A stretch of 64,000 bases of DNA from LZORAL124-50-18 sp051208045. Its GTDB lineage: Bacteria; Pseudomonadota; Gammaproteobacteria; Pseudomonadales; Oleiphilaceae. The stretch covers positions 62,001 through 126,000 of the forward strand of contig JBPJFY010000001.1 in NCBI GenBank assembly GCA_051208045.1, in the 5' to 3' direction. The stretch's first letter is position 1. Each line of letters begins with the position of its first letter. The translations under genes and the position numbers were made by a program. Of this stretch, positions 26,398 to 35,744 are shown piece after piece. A model generated the notes under the pieces. The model was not told the origin of the DNA. It was given only the letters and a program-made list of their open reading frames with translations, and searched no databases.

Positions 26398-28356
26398 ATG
26401 AGCAAAATTATTGGTATTGATTTAGGAACCACCAACTCCTGTGTGGCCATCATGGATGGCGCGAAAACCAAAGTGATTGAAAACGCCGAAGGCGACCGCA
26501 CCACACCGTCCATCATCGCATTTACCGAAGATGGCGAAACACTGGTTGGACAGTCGGCCAAACGTCAGGCCGTCACCAACCCAACCAACACACTGTTTGC
26601 CATCAAGCGATTGATTGGCCGTCGGTTTACCGATGATGTGGTGCAGAAAGACATCAAAATGGTGCCGTACAAAATCGTGGGCGCGGACAACGGCGATGCC
26701 TGGGTGGAAGTGAAAGGCGAGAAAAAAGCACCCCCGCAGATTTCCGCTGAAGTACTGAAGAAAATGAAGAAGACCGCGGAAGATTACCTCGGCGAAACGG
26801 TGACAGAAGCTGTTATCACGGTGCCGGCTTACTTCAACGACTCGCAGCGTCAGGCCACCAAAGATGCCGGTCGCATCGCCGGGCTGGACGTGAAGCGGAT
26901 TATCAACGAGCCGACGGCCGCAGCACTGGCCTACGGTCTGGACAAAAATTCTGGCGATGCCACCATTGCTGTGTATGACCTGGGTGGGGGTACGTTCGAT
27001 ATTTCCATCATTGAGATTGCAGACGTGGATGGCGAGAAGCAGTTCGAAGTTCTGGCGACCAACGGGGATACCTTCCTGGGTGGTGAAGATTTCGATATGC
27101 GCATCATTGATTATTTGGCAGACTCCTTCAAGAAAGACAGCGGCATTGATCTGAAAGGGGATCCGCTGGCCATGCAGCGTTTGAAAGAAGCAGCCGAGAA
27201 AGCCAAAGTTGAATTGTCCAGCAGTCAGCAGACGGACGTCAACTTGCCCTACGTGACTGCGGACCAGACCGGGCCCAAGCACTTGAATGTGAAGCTTACC
27301 CGGGCCAAGCTGGAGTCGCTGGTGGAAGAGTTGGTAGTGAAGAGTCTGGAGCCGTGCAAGATTGCTTTGAGCGACGCTGGTCTGAGCGCTTCTGAAATCA
27401 ACGAAGTGATTCTGGTGGGTGGTCAGACACGTATGCCTCTGGTGCAGGAGAAGGTAAAAGCCTTCTTTAACAAAGAGCCGCGTCGTGACGTGAACCCGGA
27501 TGAAGCGGTGGCCATTGGTGCCGCAGTGCAGGCGGCGGTATTGTCCGGTGATGTAAAAGATGTGTTGTTGCTGGATGTGACGCCATTGACTCTGGGTATC
27601 GAAACCATGGGTGGTGTGGCGACACCACTGATCGAGAAAAATACCACGATTCCGACCAAGAAATCGCAGGTATTCTCCACGGCAGATGACAACCAGACGG
27701 CAGTAACCATTCACGTCGTTCAGGGTGAGCGTAAGCAGGCGGCACAGAACAAGTCGCTGGGCCGATTTGACTTGGCAGACATTCCGCCAGCGCCGCGTGG
27801 CATGCCCCAGATTGAAGTGACCTTTGATATTGATGCGAACGGGATACTCAACGTGGGCGCGAAAGACAAGGCCACGGGTAAAGAGCAGTCCATCGTGATC
27901 AAGGCATCCTCTGGTTTGTCTGATGATGAAATCGATCGTATGGTGCGCGACGCGGAAGCGAATGCGGAAGATGATCGCAAGTTTGAAGAGCTGGTTTCTG
28001 TGCGTAACCAGGCTGACGGCATGATCCACGCGGTCAAGAAAACGCTGGAAGAAGCGGGCGACAAGGCCACTGACGCGGAGAAAGAAAAGATTGAAGCGGC
28101 GATCAAAGATCTGGAAGCTGCCGTCAAAACAGACAACAAGGAAGACATCGAAGCGAAGACCAAAGCATTAACCGATGCGTCTGGTGAGCTGGCGCAAAAA
28201 CTGTATGCCGAGCAGGGTAATGCCGGTGCGGGCGCAGGTGCTGCCGGCGCAGCAGGTGCGGGTTCCGCGGGCGCTTCAGAGGCGCACAGTGCGGACGCCG
28301 GCCCGGACGATGCTGTCGATGCTGAGTTTGAAGAAGTAAAAGACGACAATAAGTAA
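26398..28356 (+). CDS. dnaK: Chaperone DnaK (Hsp70)
   Basis: ATP-dependent Hsp70 chaperone of the cytoplasm. The 652 residues begin with the actin-fold phosphate loop IGIDLGTTNSCVAIMDG, include VYDLGGGTFDISIIE and the linker DVLLLDVTPLTLGIETMGG before the substrate-binding domain, and end in a Gly/Ala-rich tail with the usual acidic terminus EEVKDDNK. GGGAG precedes ATG 26398. It lies in the order grpE-dnaK-dnaJ, with a partial terminator hairpin before dnaJ that may keep DnaK above DnaJ. The long antisense frame over it is a codon-bias artefact. Confidence 0.99.
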   Translation: MSKIIGIDLGTTNSCVAIMDGAKTKVIENAEGDRTTPSIIAFTEDGETLVGQSAKRQAVTNPTNTLFAIKRLIGRRFTDDVVQKDIKMVPYKIVGADNGDAWVEVKGEKKAPPQISAEVLKKMKKTAEDYLGETVTEAVITVPAYFNDSQRQATKDAGRIAGLDVKRIINEPTAAALAYGLDKNSGDATIAVYDLGGGTFDISIIEIADVDGEKQFEVLATNGDTFLGGEDFDMRIIDYLADSFKKDSGIDLKGDPLAMQRLKEAAEKAKVELSSSQQTDVNLPYVTADQTGPKHLNVKLTRAKLESLVEELVVKSLEPCKIALSDAGLSASEINEVILVGGQTRMPLVQEKVKAFFNKEPRRDVNPDEAVAIGAAVQAAVLSGDVKDVLLLDVTPLTLGIETMGGVATPLIEKNTTIPTKKSQVFSTADDNQTAVTIHVVQGERKQAAQNKSLGRFDLADIPPAPRGMPQIEVTFDIDANGILNVGAKDKATGKEQSIVIKASSGLSDDEIDRMVRDAEANAEDDRKFEELVSVRNQADGMIHAVKKTLEEAGDKATDAEKEKIEAAIKDLEAAVKTDNKEDIEAKTKALTDASGELAQKLYAEQGNAGAGAGAAGAAGAGSAGASEAHSADAGPDDAVDAEFEEVKDDNK

Positions 28357-28387
28357 TCCCGTTTCACGGATTTACGCTAACCCTCCA

Positions 28388-28420
28388 AAAACGTGGCAGG
28401 TTTTCCTTCCACGTTTTATT
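28388..28420 (+). terminator. Partial terminator between dnaK and dnaJ
   Basis: AAAACGTGG (28388-28396) pairs perfectly with CCACGTTTT (28409-28417) around a 12-base loop and is followed by ATT. The short T-run suggests leaky termination that would lower dnaJ expression relative to dnaK. Confidence 0.6.
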
Positions 28421-28435
28421 TGTTTGTGAATGGAT

Positions 28436-29569
28436 ATGGCTAAACGAGACTACTACGAAATTCTTGGGGTAACCAAGCAGGCGGATGCGAAAGAAATCAA
28501 GTCCGCCTACCGAAAGCTGGCGATGAAGTATCACCCGGATCGAAACCCGGATGATGCCTCTGCGGAAGAGAAGTTTAAAGAAGCCAGTGAGGCCTATGAG
28601 GTGCTCTCCAACGCTGAAAAACGCTCCGCCTATGATCAATTTGGTCACGCGGGTGTTGATCCAAACATGGGTAGTGGCGGCTTCGGTGGTGGCGCTAGTT
28701 TTGCGGACATCTTCGGTGATGTCTTTGGGGATATTTTCAGTGGTGGTGCTGCCGGTGGGCGGTCGCGCGCGGCAAAAGGGGCTGACCTGCGGTACAACCT
28801 GGAGCTCGATCTTGAGGACGCCGTCAAGGGTAAAAATGTCAAGATCAAGGTGCCGTCCCATATTGATTGCAAAAGCTGTGGTGGCAGTGGTGCTGAGAAA
28901 GGCACGCAGCCGGAAACCTGTGGTACCTGTCATGGTGCTGGCCAGATTCGCATGCAGCAGGGATTCTTCTCTGTTCAGCAAACCTGCCCCCACTGCCGTG
29001 GGCGGGGCAAGGTAATCAAAAACCCCTGTAAAACCTGCCATGGCAGCGGTGTACAGGAAGAAATGAAAACGCTGTCCGTGAAAGTGCCGCCAGGGGTAGA
29101 CACGGGCGACCGTATCCGTCTGTCTGGCGAAGGTGAGCCGGGCGTTCGCGGGGGGCCGAATGGGGATCTGTATGTGCAGGTCGTCGTGAAAGAGCATCCC
29201 ATCTTTGTGCGAGACGGGAAAAACCTGTATTGCGACGTGCCTATCGCCTTCACAGATGTTGCTCTGGGTGGAGAAATCGAAGTGCCGACGCTGGACGGCC
29301 GCCTGAAGCTGAAGATTCCACCGGAAACCCAAACTGGCAAATTGTTCCGTTTGCGTGGCAAGGGTGTTACCCCGGTTCGGGGTGGTGCTCCGGGTGATTT
29401 GTTGTGCCGAGTGATTGTCGAGACGCCAGTGAATTTGACGAAAAAGCAGAAAGAGTTGCTGAAAGAATTTCAGGACTCGCTGGATGGCGGAAATGCCGGG
29501 CAGCATGCGCCGAAGAAGCACTCCTGGTTTGAAGGGGTGAAAAACTTTTTTGAAGACATGAAGTTTTGA
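28436..29569 (+). CDS. dnaJ: Co-chaperone DnaJ (Hsp40)
   Basis: Stimulates DnaK ATP hydrolysis and delivers substrates. The 377 residues show the J domain (AKRDYYEILGV, then YHPDRNPD with the HPD motif near 33-35), a Gly/Phe-rich linker (about 75-115), four zinc repeats (CKSCGGSG, CGTCHGAG, CPHCRGRG, CKTCHGSG) and the C-terminal peptide-binding domains. ATG 28436 gives the standard MAKRDYYE start; ATG 28430 adds two residues. dapB follows at once, its start being 24 bases after the dnaJ stop. Confidence 0.98.
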   Translation: MAKRDYYEILGVTKQADAKEIKSAYRKLAMKYHPDRNPDDASAEEKFKEASEAYEVLSNAEKRSAYDQFGHAGVDPNMGSGGFGGGASFADIFGDVFGDIFSGGAAGGRSRAAKGADLRYNLELDLEDAVKGKNVKIKVPSHIDCKSCGGSGAEKGTQPETCGTCHGAGQIRMQQGFFSVQQTCPHCRGRGKVIKNPCKTCHGSGVQEEMKTLSVKVPPGVDTGDRIRLSGEGEPGVRGGPNGDLYVQVVVKEHPIFVRDGKNLYCDVPIAFTDVALGGEIEVPTLDGRLKLKIPPETQTGKLFRLRGKGVTPVRGGAPGDLLCRVIVETPVNLTKKQKELLKEFQDSLDGGNAGQHAPKKHSWFEGVKNFFEDMKF

Positions 29570-29592
29570 GGTCGGCAACAGGAGCCCAAAAA

Positions 29593-30396
29593 ATGACTCG
29601 AATTGCAATAATTGGCGCAGCCGGACGTATGGGCAAAGTGCTGGTAGAGGCCGTGCATGCTGCAGAAGGCGCTACCCTGGGCGCTGCAGTCGTAAGCCCG
29701 GAGAGCACCCTGATCGGGGCAGACGCAGGGGAGGTTGCTGGCGTCGGTAAGCTCGGCGTCGCTTTGGCGGGCTCGTTAACGTCGGTTCTGGATGACTTTG
29801 ATGTGCTGATCGATTTCACGTCCCCAGAACTCACCCTGCAGAATTTGGCCATTTGTCAGGCGGCAGGCAAGCGGATTGTGATTGGTACCACTGGGCTGGA
29901 TGCGGAGCAGAAGCACCAGCTCGAAGCCGCGGGTCAGGCCATGCCCGTCGTATTTGCACCGAACATGAGTGTGGGGGTGAATCTGTCGCTGAAATTATTG
30001 CGTTTGGCGGCCCAGGTGTTGGGTGATGATGTGGATATCGAGATCATCGAGGCGCATCACCGCCATAAAAAAGACGCCCCTTCCGGTACGGCATTGCGCA
30101 TGGGAGAAGAGGTTGCCGATGCTCTGGGCCGGGATTTAAAAACCTGTGCGGTGTATGGGCGTGAAGGGATGACGGGAGAGCGTGATCCCAAAACCATCGG
30201 CTTCGAAACCATTCGGGCCGGGGATATTGTGGGTGAGCATACCGTGATGTTTGCAGGTGTGGGCGAGCGCCTGGAGATTACCCATAAAGCCAGCAGCAGA
30301 ATGACCTTTGCCAAAGGGGCCGTGCGTGCCGCCGAATGGTTGAACGGAAAGGCGAACGGCGTGTACGACATGCAGAATGTATTGGGGTTGGAATAG
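29593..30396 (+). CDS. dapB: 4-hydroxy-tetrahydrodipicolinate reductase
   Basis: NAD(P)H-dependent step of the diaminopimelate/lysine pathway. The 267 residues have the nucleotide-binding loop IAIIGAAGRMGK at the N-terminus, VLIDFTSPE, the GTTGL segment and the catalytic signature EIIEAHHRHKKDAPSGTA. An AGGAG lies 10 bases before ATG 29593, which removes a 9-residue extension present in the open frame. It probably ends the grpE-dnaK-dnaJ-dapB unit, because a new promoter for carA lies 46 bases downstream. Confidence 0.97.
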   Translation: MTRIAIIGAAGRMGKVLVEAVHAAEGATLGAAVVSPESTLIGADAGEVAGVGKLGVALAGSLTSVLDDFDVLIDFTSPELTLQNLAICQAAGKRIVIGTTGLDAEQKHQLEAAGQAMPVVFAPNMSVGVNLSLKLLRLAAQVLGDDVDIEIIEAHHRHKKDAPSGTALRMGEEVADALGRDLKTCAVYGREGMTGERDPKTIGFETIRAGDIVGEHTVMFAGVGERLEITHKASSRMTFAKGAVRAAEWLNGKANGVYDMQNVLGLE

Positions 30397-30441
30397 AATG
30401 AAGCCAATCTGCGCATATTCCTGAATTCGGGAGATCCTGCG

Positions 30442-30470
30442 TGGACAATGAAAGTCGAATTGCGTAGAAT
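30442..30470 (+). promoter_or_regulatory. Candidate sigma-70 promoter of carAB
   Basis: TGGACA at 30442-30447 and TAGAAT at 30465-30470 have the ideal 17-base spacer. A small dyad GCGTA-GAA-TACGC overlaps the -10 box. Transcription would begin near 30477, giving a leader of about 250 bases before carA. Confidence 0.6.
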
Positions 30471-30499
30471 ACGCGGGTTTATCCGCTTGCCTGGGCGAA

Positions 30500-30550
30500 A
30501 TGGTGAGCGTGGCGCAGTTGCGCCGCAGTATGCTGTTGTTGAAGCGTTGA
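30500..30550 (+). CDS. Candidate 16-residue leader peptide upstream of carA
   Basis: A short frame from ATG 30500 to TGA 30550 encodes 16 residues including three Arg, one Lys and a run of Leu. It sits between the promoter and the attenuator-like hairpin of the carA leader. GGGCGAA is only a poor ribosome binding site. It also contains a perfect stem GGCGCA-GT-TGCGCC at 30511-30524. A leader peptide would fit attenuation of an arginine/pyrimidine gene, but such short frames arise by chance. Confidence 0.3.
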   Translation: MVSVAQLRRSMLLLKR

Positions 30551-30602
30551 ATCGTATCAAGTAAACAGAGGGTACATACTGGTAACAAGCCAAATTATAA
30601 GA

Positions 30603-30638
30603 AAGCGGGATGGAGCCACATCTTCATCTCGCTTTTTT
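30603..30638 (+). terminator. Attenuator-like terminator in the carA leader
   Basis: AAGCGGGATG (30603-30612) pairs with CATCTCGCTT (30625-30634), with one G-U pair, and is followed by TTTT to 30638. It lies 53 bases after the candidate leader peptide and about 90 bases before the carA start, so it would cut off carA unless read through. The stretch 30397-30729 otherwise holds the promoter and the leader peptide. Confidence 0.7.
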
Positions 30639-30729
30639 GCGACTTGAAAAAGTGAGGAAAGAGCCAATGGGTGTGGTTTCCCTTCTTTCCAGCTTTTCCC
30701 AATCCTTAGTCTGTAAAGAGGAATAGGTG

Positions 30730-31857
30730 TTGAGAAAACCTGCAATTCTGGCGCTTGAAGATGGCACAATTTTTCGCGGAACTTCCATCGGTGCGGAAGG
30801 AAGTTCAGTGGGCGAAGTTGTGTTCAACACATCCATGACCGGGTATCAGGAAATCCTGACAGATCCGTCTTATGCACAGCAAATTGTTACACTGACATAT
30901 CCCCACATCGGGAATACCGGAATCAATGAAGAAGATGTTGAATCCGGGAAGCTCTGGGCTGCGGGACTCATAATCCGCGACCTGCCACTGTTGATGAGTA
31001 ACTGGCGGGCTGAAAAGCCGCTGGACTTGTATTTGCAGCAGAATGGCATTCAGGCGATTGCTGATATAGATACCCGAAAGCTGACCCGTATTTTGCGTGA
31101 AAAAGGTGCGCAGAATGGCTGCATCTTTGCCGAGGAGCAGCTTGATGAGCAAAAAGCGATTGAGCTCGCGCGCAGTTTCCCCGGGTTGAAGGGGATGGAC
31201 TTGGCCAAAGAGGTCACTACGCAGAATGTGTTTAACTGGACGCAAACCTCCTGGGACATCGAAAAAGGCTACGGCGCTGCCGGATCAGAGCAGTTTCACG
31301 TGGTTGCGTATGACTTTGGCGTGAAATACAACATTCTGCGTATGTTGTCAGATCGTGGCTGCAAGCTGACTGTGGTGCCTGCAAAAACGCCGGCGGAAGA
31401 CGTGCTGGCCCTGAATCCCGATGGCGTATTTTTGTCCAATGGTCCCGGAGACCCGGAACCTTGTGATTATGCGATTGCCGCCATCGAAACGATTCTGGCT
31501 AAAAAAATCCCGGTATTTGGTATCTGCCTGGGGCACCAGTTGCTGGCATTGGCCAGTGGTGCCAAAACCATCAAAATGAAATTCGGTCACCATGGCGCAA
31601 ACCACCCGGTTCAATGTCTGAAAGACGGCACCGTGATGATTACCAGCCAAAACCATGGCTTCGCCGTGGATGAGTCCAGCCTGCCTGAGTGCCTGAGTGC
31701 CACGCATAAGTCGTTGTTTGATGGCTCATTGCAGGGTATTGAGCGGGTAGATACGCCGGCATTCAGCTTCCAGGGGCACCCGGAAGCGAGCCCCGGACCC
31801 CATGATGTTGCCCCGTTGTTTGATCGATTTATCGCATCAATGAGGGCCAACGCCTGA
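30730..31857 (+). CDS. carA: Carbamoyl-phosphate synthase small subunit
   Basis: Glutamine amidotransferase subunit that feeds ammonia to CarB for pyrimidine and arginine synthesis. The 375 residues have the CarA N-terminal domain (RKPAILALEDGTIFRG, then VVFNTSMTGYQEILTDPSY) and a class I amidotransferase domain with nucleophile Cys in FGICLGHQLLALASG, plus GHHGANHPV and the His-Glu pair in GHPEASPGP. TTG 30730 is preferred because AGAGGA lies 7 bases upstream and the product then starts MRKPAIL as in relatives; GTG 30727 is only 4 bases away. carB and greA follow on the same strand. Confidence 0.97.
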   Translation: MRKPAILALEDGTIFRGTSIGAEGSSVGEVVFNTSMTGYQEILTDPSYAQQIVTLTYPHIGNTGINEEDVESGKLWAAGLIIRDLPLLMSNWRAEKPLDLYLQQNGIQAIADIDTRKLTRILREKGAQNGCIFAEEQLDEQKAIELARSFPGLKGMDLAKEVTTQNVFNWTQTSWDIEKGYGAAGSEQFHVVAYDFGVKYNILRMLSDRGCKLTVVPAKTPAEDVLALNPDGVFLSNGPGDPEPCDYAIAAIETILAKKIPVFGICLGHQLLALASGAKTIKMKFGHHGANHPVQCLKDGTVMITSQNHGFAVDESSLPECLSATHKSLFDGSLQGIERVDTPAFSFQGHPEASPGPHDVAPLFDRFIASMRANA

Positions 31858-31971
31858 TCGGCTTGGCTCTCAAGTATTAAGCGCGTTTGTCAGTGAGTGC
31901 TGGCGAGTGAGTGAGCAGTAAAGAGTGCCCTATCGCACGGTTAACGAGTTTAAGAGTGGATATCGAAGAAT

Positions 31972-34900
31972 ATGCCAAAACGTACTGATATAAACAGTAT
32001 TTTGATCATTGGTGCCGGCCCGATTGTCATTGGGCAGGCGTGTGAGTTTGACTATTCCGGGGCACAGGCGTGTAAGGCGTTGCGAGAAGAGGGGTATCGG
32101 GTCATCTTGGTGAACTCGAATCCTGCCACCATCATGACGGATCCCGTGATGGCGGACGCGACCTATATCGAACCGATCACCTGGCAGACGGTTGCAAAAA
32201 TCATTGAAAAAGAGCGGCCAGATGCTCTACTGCCCACCATGGGCGGTCAGACCGCACTGAACTGTGCGCTGGATCTGGAGCGCGAGGGCGTGCTGAGTCA
32301 ATTTGGTGTAGAAATGATTGGCGCGAATGCCGATACCATTGATAAGGCGGAGGATCGTGAACGGTTTGACAAGGCGATGAAGGCGATAGGTCTGGAGACG
32401 CCGCGCTCTTCTACAGCTCACAGCATGGAAGAAGCACAGCAGGTGCTCGACTATATTGGCTTCCCTTGTATCATTCGTCCCTCATTCACCATGGGGGGGT
32501 CCGGCGGCGGAATCGCTTACAATCCCGAAGAGTTCGAAGAGATTTGTAATCGCGGTCTGGATTTGTCCCCAACCAATGAGCTGTTGATTGATGAGTCGCT
32601 CATCGGTTGGAAAGAGTATGAGATGGAAGTGGTACGGGACAAGAAAGACAACTGTATCATCATCTGTTCTATAGAGAACTTTGACGCCATGGGCGTGCAC
32701 ACGGGGGACTCCATCACCGTGGCCCCGGCGCAGACACTGACCGATAAAGAATACCAGATCATGCGAAATGCGTCGCTGGCCGTCTTGCGTGAGATTGGTG
32801 TTGAGACCGGAGGGTCGAACGTTCAGTTCGGCATTTGCCCTAAAACCGGCCGCATGGTTGTGATTGAGATGAACCCTCGGGTCTCTCGTTCGTCCGCACT
32901 GGCGTCCAAGGCGACGGGCTTTCCGATTGCGAAAGTGGCGGCCAAGCTGGCGGTGGGCTTCACCCTGGATGAGCTTCAAAATGATATCACGGGCGGCGCA
33001 ACTCCGGCTTCCTTTGAGCCCTCTATTGATTATGTGGTCACCAAGATTCCCCGGTTTACCTTTGAAAAATTCCCTCAGGCAGATGAACGCCTGACCACCC
33101 AGATGAAGTCGGTGGGTGAGGTCATGGCAATTGGACGTACATTTCAGGAGTCCGTTCAGAAAGCATTGCGCGGGCTGGAAGTGGGTGCGACCGGGTTTGA
33201 TCCGCACCTCGATCTCGAAGATGAAGAGGTGGGTGATGCGCTCAACCGCGCATTGAGAACGCCGACTGCCGAGCGCATCTGGCATATTGGGGACGCTTTC
33301 CGTGCGGGCATGAGTGTCGAAAAAGTGTTTGAGATGTCCCACGTCGATCCGTGGTTTTTGGTTCAGATCCAGGATCTGATTAAAGAAGAAGCCAAAGTGG
33401 CCAAGCTCGGCTTGGTCGACCTGACGTATGAGTTGATGTTCCGTCTCAAGCGAAAAGGGTTCTCTGACGCACGTCTGGCGACATTGCTGGGCGTAACGGA
33501 AAAAACCCTGCGCAAAAAGCGAACGGAGTTGGGTGTCCGTCCTGTGTACAAACGGGTAGACACGTGCGCTGCTGAGTTTGCCTCCTCGACCGCTTACATG
33601 TATTCCACCTATGAAGAAGAGTGCGAATCTCTGCCTTCGGATAAAGACAAGATTGTGGTCATCGGCGGCGGGCCGAATCGAATTGGCCAGGGGATTGAGT
33701 TCGATTACTGTTGTGTGCATGCCGCGTTGGCGATGCGCGAAGATGGCTATGAAACCATCATGATTAACTGTAATCCCGAGACAGTGTCTACGGACTACGA
33801 TACCTCCGACCGTCTCTACTTTGAGCCCATTACGCTGGAAGATGTCTTAGCCGTGGTGGACAAAGAGAAGCCGAAAGGGGTAATTGTTCATTATGGCGGG
33901 CAGACACCGCTTAAGCTGGCACGTGGCCTTGAAGCGGCGGGTGTTCCCATTATTGGTACGAGTCCGGATGCCATTGATCGGGCGGAAGATCGTGAGCGTT
34001 TTCAGAAGTTGATTGGTCGCCTTGGATTAAAGCAGCCGGAAAACGCGACCGTTCGCAGCTTGGAGGAAGGCATTGTTGCCGCCCGTGAGATTGGTTATCC
34101 ATTAGTGGTGCGCCCTTCTTATGTGCTGGGTGGTCGTGCCATGGAAATTGTCTATAAAGAAGATGAGCTGACGCGCTACATGCGCGATGCTGTGCTCGTG
34201 TCCAATGACAGTCCGGTATTGTTGGATCACTTCCTGAACGCGGCGATTGAGGTGGACATCGATGCGGTTTGCGATGGGAAGCATGTGGTGATCGGTGCCA
34301 TTATGCAACACATTGAGCAGGCGGGTGTTCATTCTGGTGATTCCGCGTGCTGTTTGCCGCCTTACAGCTTGCCGGAAGACGTGCAGAATGAAATGCGCGA
34401 TATGGTGAAAAAAATGGCGCTGGAATTAGGTGTGGTTGGCTTGATGAACGTGCAGTTGGCCTATCAGGATGGCGAGGTGTACGTTATTGAGGTAAATCCA
34501 CGAGCTTCGCGAACGGTGCCTTTTGTCTCCAAGTCTATCGGCGTGTCTCTGGCTAAGGTGGCGGCACGCTGCATGGCTGGCACCTCTTTGGAGGCCCAGA
34601 ACTTTTTGGAAGAAGTGAAGCCCAAGTACTACTGTGTGAAAGAGTCCGTTTTCCCGTTTGCCAAGTTCCCGGGCGTGGATCCTATTCTCGGGCCGGAAAT
34701 GAAATCTACCGGAGAGGTGATGGGTATTGGCGACAGTTTTGATGAGGCATTTTCCAAAGGGGCACTGGCTGCTGGAGAGCGCTTGCCTCGCGAGGGTAAT
34801 GCCTTTATCAGCGTGCGCGAAGCGGATAAGCCTGCCTGTGTGCAACTGGCTCGTGATCTTATTGAGGCGGGATTCAAGTTGTTTGCAACCTCAGGTACGG

Positions 34901-35178
34901 CGGAAGTGATTTCTGATGCAGGCTTGCCGGTAGAGCAGGTAAACAAGGTGCGGGAAGGTCGTCCGCACATCGTCGATAAGATCAAAACCCGCGACATCCA
35001 ACTTATCATAAATACAACTGAAGGCCGAAAAGCCATTGCTGACTCTGCGCAGATTCGGCAGTCGGCACTGCGGCACAAAGTGTCCTACACAACCACTCTG
35101 GCGGGTGGCGAAGCGTTTTGTCGAGCGATTCGTTATGGTTCCAGCGGCGACGTGAGACGGCTTCAGGATTTGCATTAA
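31972..35178 (+). CDS. carB: Carbamoyl-phosphate synthase large subunit
   Basis: Makes carbamoyl phosphate from bicarbonate, ATP and ammonia. The 1068 residues contain two homologous ATP-grasp halves: the first from IIGAGPIVIGQACEFDYSG and the second from VIGGGPNRIGQGIEFDYCC near residue 563. The allosteric MGS-like domain follows at the C-terminus (from about 940, LFATSGTAEVISDAG). Length matches E. coli CarB (about 1073). carA ends 114 bases upstream, and greA starts 11 bases after the stop, so carA-carB-greA is one unit, as reported in Pseudomonas. Confidence 0.99.
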   Translation: MPKRTDINSILIIGAGPIVIGQACEFDYSGAQACKALREEGYRVILVNSNPATIMTDPVMADATYIEPITWQTVAKIIEKERPDALLPTMGGQTALNCALDLEREGVLSQFGVEMIGANADTIDKAEDRERFDKAMKAIGLETPRSSTAHSMEEAQQVLDYIGFPCIIRPSFTMGGSGGGIAYNPEEFEEICNRGLDLSPTNELLIDESLIGWKEYEMEVVRDKKDNCIIICSIENFDAMGVHTGDSITVAPAQTLTDKEYQIMRNASLAVLREIGVETGGSNVQFGICPKTGRMVVIEMNPRVSRSSALASKATGFPIAKVAAKLAVGFTLDELQNDITGGATPASFEPSIDYVVTKIPRFTFEKFPQADERLTTQMKSVGEVMAIGRTFQESVQKALRGLEVGATGFDPHLDLEDEEVGDALNRALRTPTAERIWHIGDAFRAGMSVEKVFEMSHVDPWFLVQIQDLIKEEAKVAKLGLVDLTYELMFRLKRKGFSDARLATLLGVTEKTLRKKRTELGVRPVYKRVDTCAAEFASSTAYMYSTYEEECESLPSDKDKIVVIGGGPNRIGQGIEFDYCCVHAALAMREDGYETIMINCNPETVSTDYDTSDRLYFEPITLEDVLAVVDKEKPKGVIVHYGGQTPLKLARGLEAAGVPIIGTSPDAIDRAEDRERFQKLIGRLGLKQPENATVRSLEEGIVAAREIGYPLVVRPSYVLGGRAMEIVYKEDELTRYMRDAVLVSNDSPVLLDHFLNAAIEVDIDAVCDGKHVVIGAIMQHIEQAGVHSGDSACCLPPYSLPEDVQNEMRDMVKKMALELGVVGLMNVQLAYQDGEVYVIEVNPRASRTVPFVSKSIGVSLAKVAARCMAGTSLEAQNFLEEVKPKYYCVKESVFPFAKFPGVDPILGPEMKSTGEVMGIGDSFDEAFSKGALAAGERLPREGNAFISVREADKPACVQLARDLIEAGFKLFATSGTAEVISDAGLPVEQVNKVREGRPHIVDKIKTRDIQLIINTTEGRKAIADSAQIRQSALRHKVSYTTTLAGGEAFCRAIRYGSSGDVRRLQDLH

Positions 35179-35189
35179 GGATAGCAATA

Positions 35190-35666
35190 ATGAACAAGAT
35201 TCCAATGACAGTGGCTGGCGAAAAAGCACTGCGAGAAGAATTGAACAAGCTGAAATCGGAAGATCGTCCGAGAGTCATTGCCGCAATCGCAGAAGCGAGA
35301 GAGCATGGCGATTTGAAAGAAAATGCGGAGTATCACGCGGCGCGTGAGCAGCAGAGCTTTATTGAAGGGCGCATTCAGGAAATTGAAGGCAAGCTGTCTC
35401 ACTCCCAGGTCATTGATGTGACCAAACTAGAGAATACCGGGAAGGTGATTTTCGGGGCCACGGTAGAGATTATAAACCTGGATAATGACAAAGAAGTGAC
35501 GTATCAGATCGTCGGTGAAGATGAGGCGGACATCAAGCAAGGTAAGATTTCTGTCTCCTCCCCCATTGCCCGAGCCTTGATTGGCAAGGAAGAAGGCGAT
35601 GTGGTCGTGGTCAATGTCCCCAGTGGCACGGCAGAGTACGAAATCGCAGAAGTGCACTACCGATAA
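35190..35666 (+). CDS. greA: Transcription elongation factor GreA
   Basis: Enters the RNA polymerase secondary channel and stimulates cleavage of backtracked RNA. The 158 residues have the N-terminal coiled coil (PMTVAGEKALREELNKL; AREHGDLKENAEYHAAREQQ with the acidic tip) and the C-terminal FKBP-like domain (SPIARALIGKEEGDVV). ATG 35190 is set by AAGGA 8 bases upstream and the family start; a longer frame from 35118 overlaps carB. A terminator follows. Confidence 0.98.
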   Translation: MNKIPMTVAGEKALREELNKLKSEDRPRVIAAIAEAREHGDLKENAEYHAAREQQSFIEGRIQEIEGKLSHSQVIDVTKLENTGKVIFGATVEIINLDNDKEVTYQIVGEDEADIKQGKISVSSPIARALIGKEEGDVVVVNVPSGTAEYEIAEVHYR

Positions 35667-35700
35667 CGGTCGCCCAAGTCGGGCCAGTGATTTCAGGGTA

Positions 35701-35733
35701 AAAGCCTCTCATCGGAAGAGGCTTTTCGTTTTT
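35701..35733. terminator. Terminator of greA, usable on both strands
   Basis: AAAGCCTCT (35701-35709) pairs with AGAGGCTTT (35717-35725), followed by TTCGTTTTT. The A-run on the other side also gives a T-run for the convergent yhbY. Confidence 0.85.
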
Positions 35734-35744
35734 CTGGGGGCTGG

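Noticed and set aside
26422..28029. A 535-codon antisense frame across dnaK
   Set aside because: It lies wholly over a certain gene, has no ribosome binding site or family resemblance, and such frames over dnaK arise from codon bias.
28364..29608. A 414-codon antisense frame across dnaJ
   Set aside because: Shadow of dnaJ and dapB; no recognisable domain.
32482..33720. A 412-codon antisense frame across carB
   Set aside because: Shadow of carB; no start signal and no family features.
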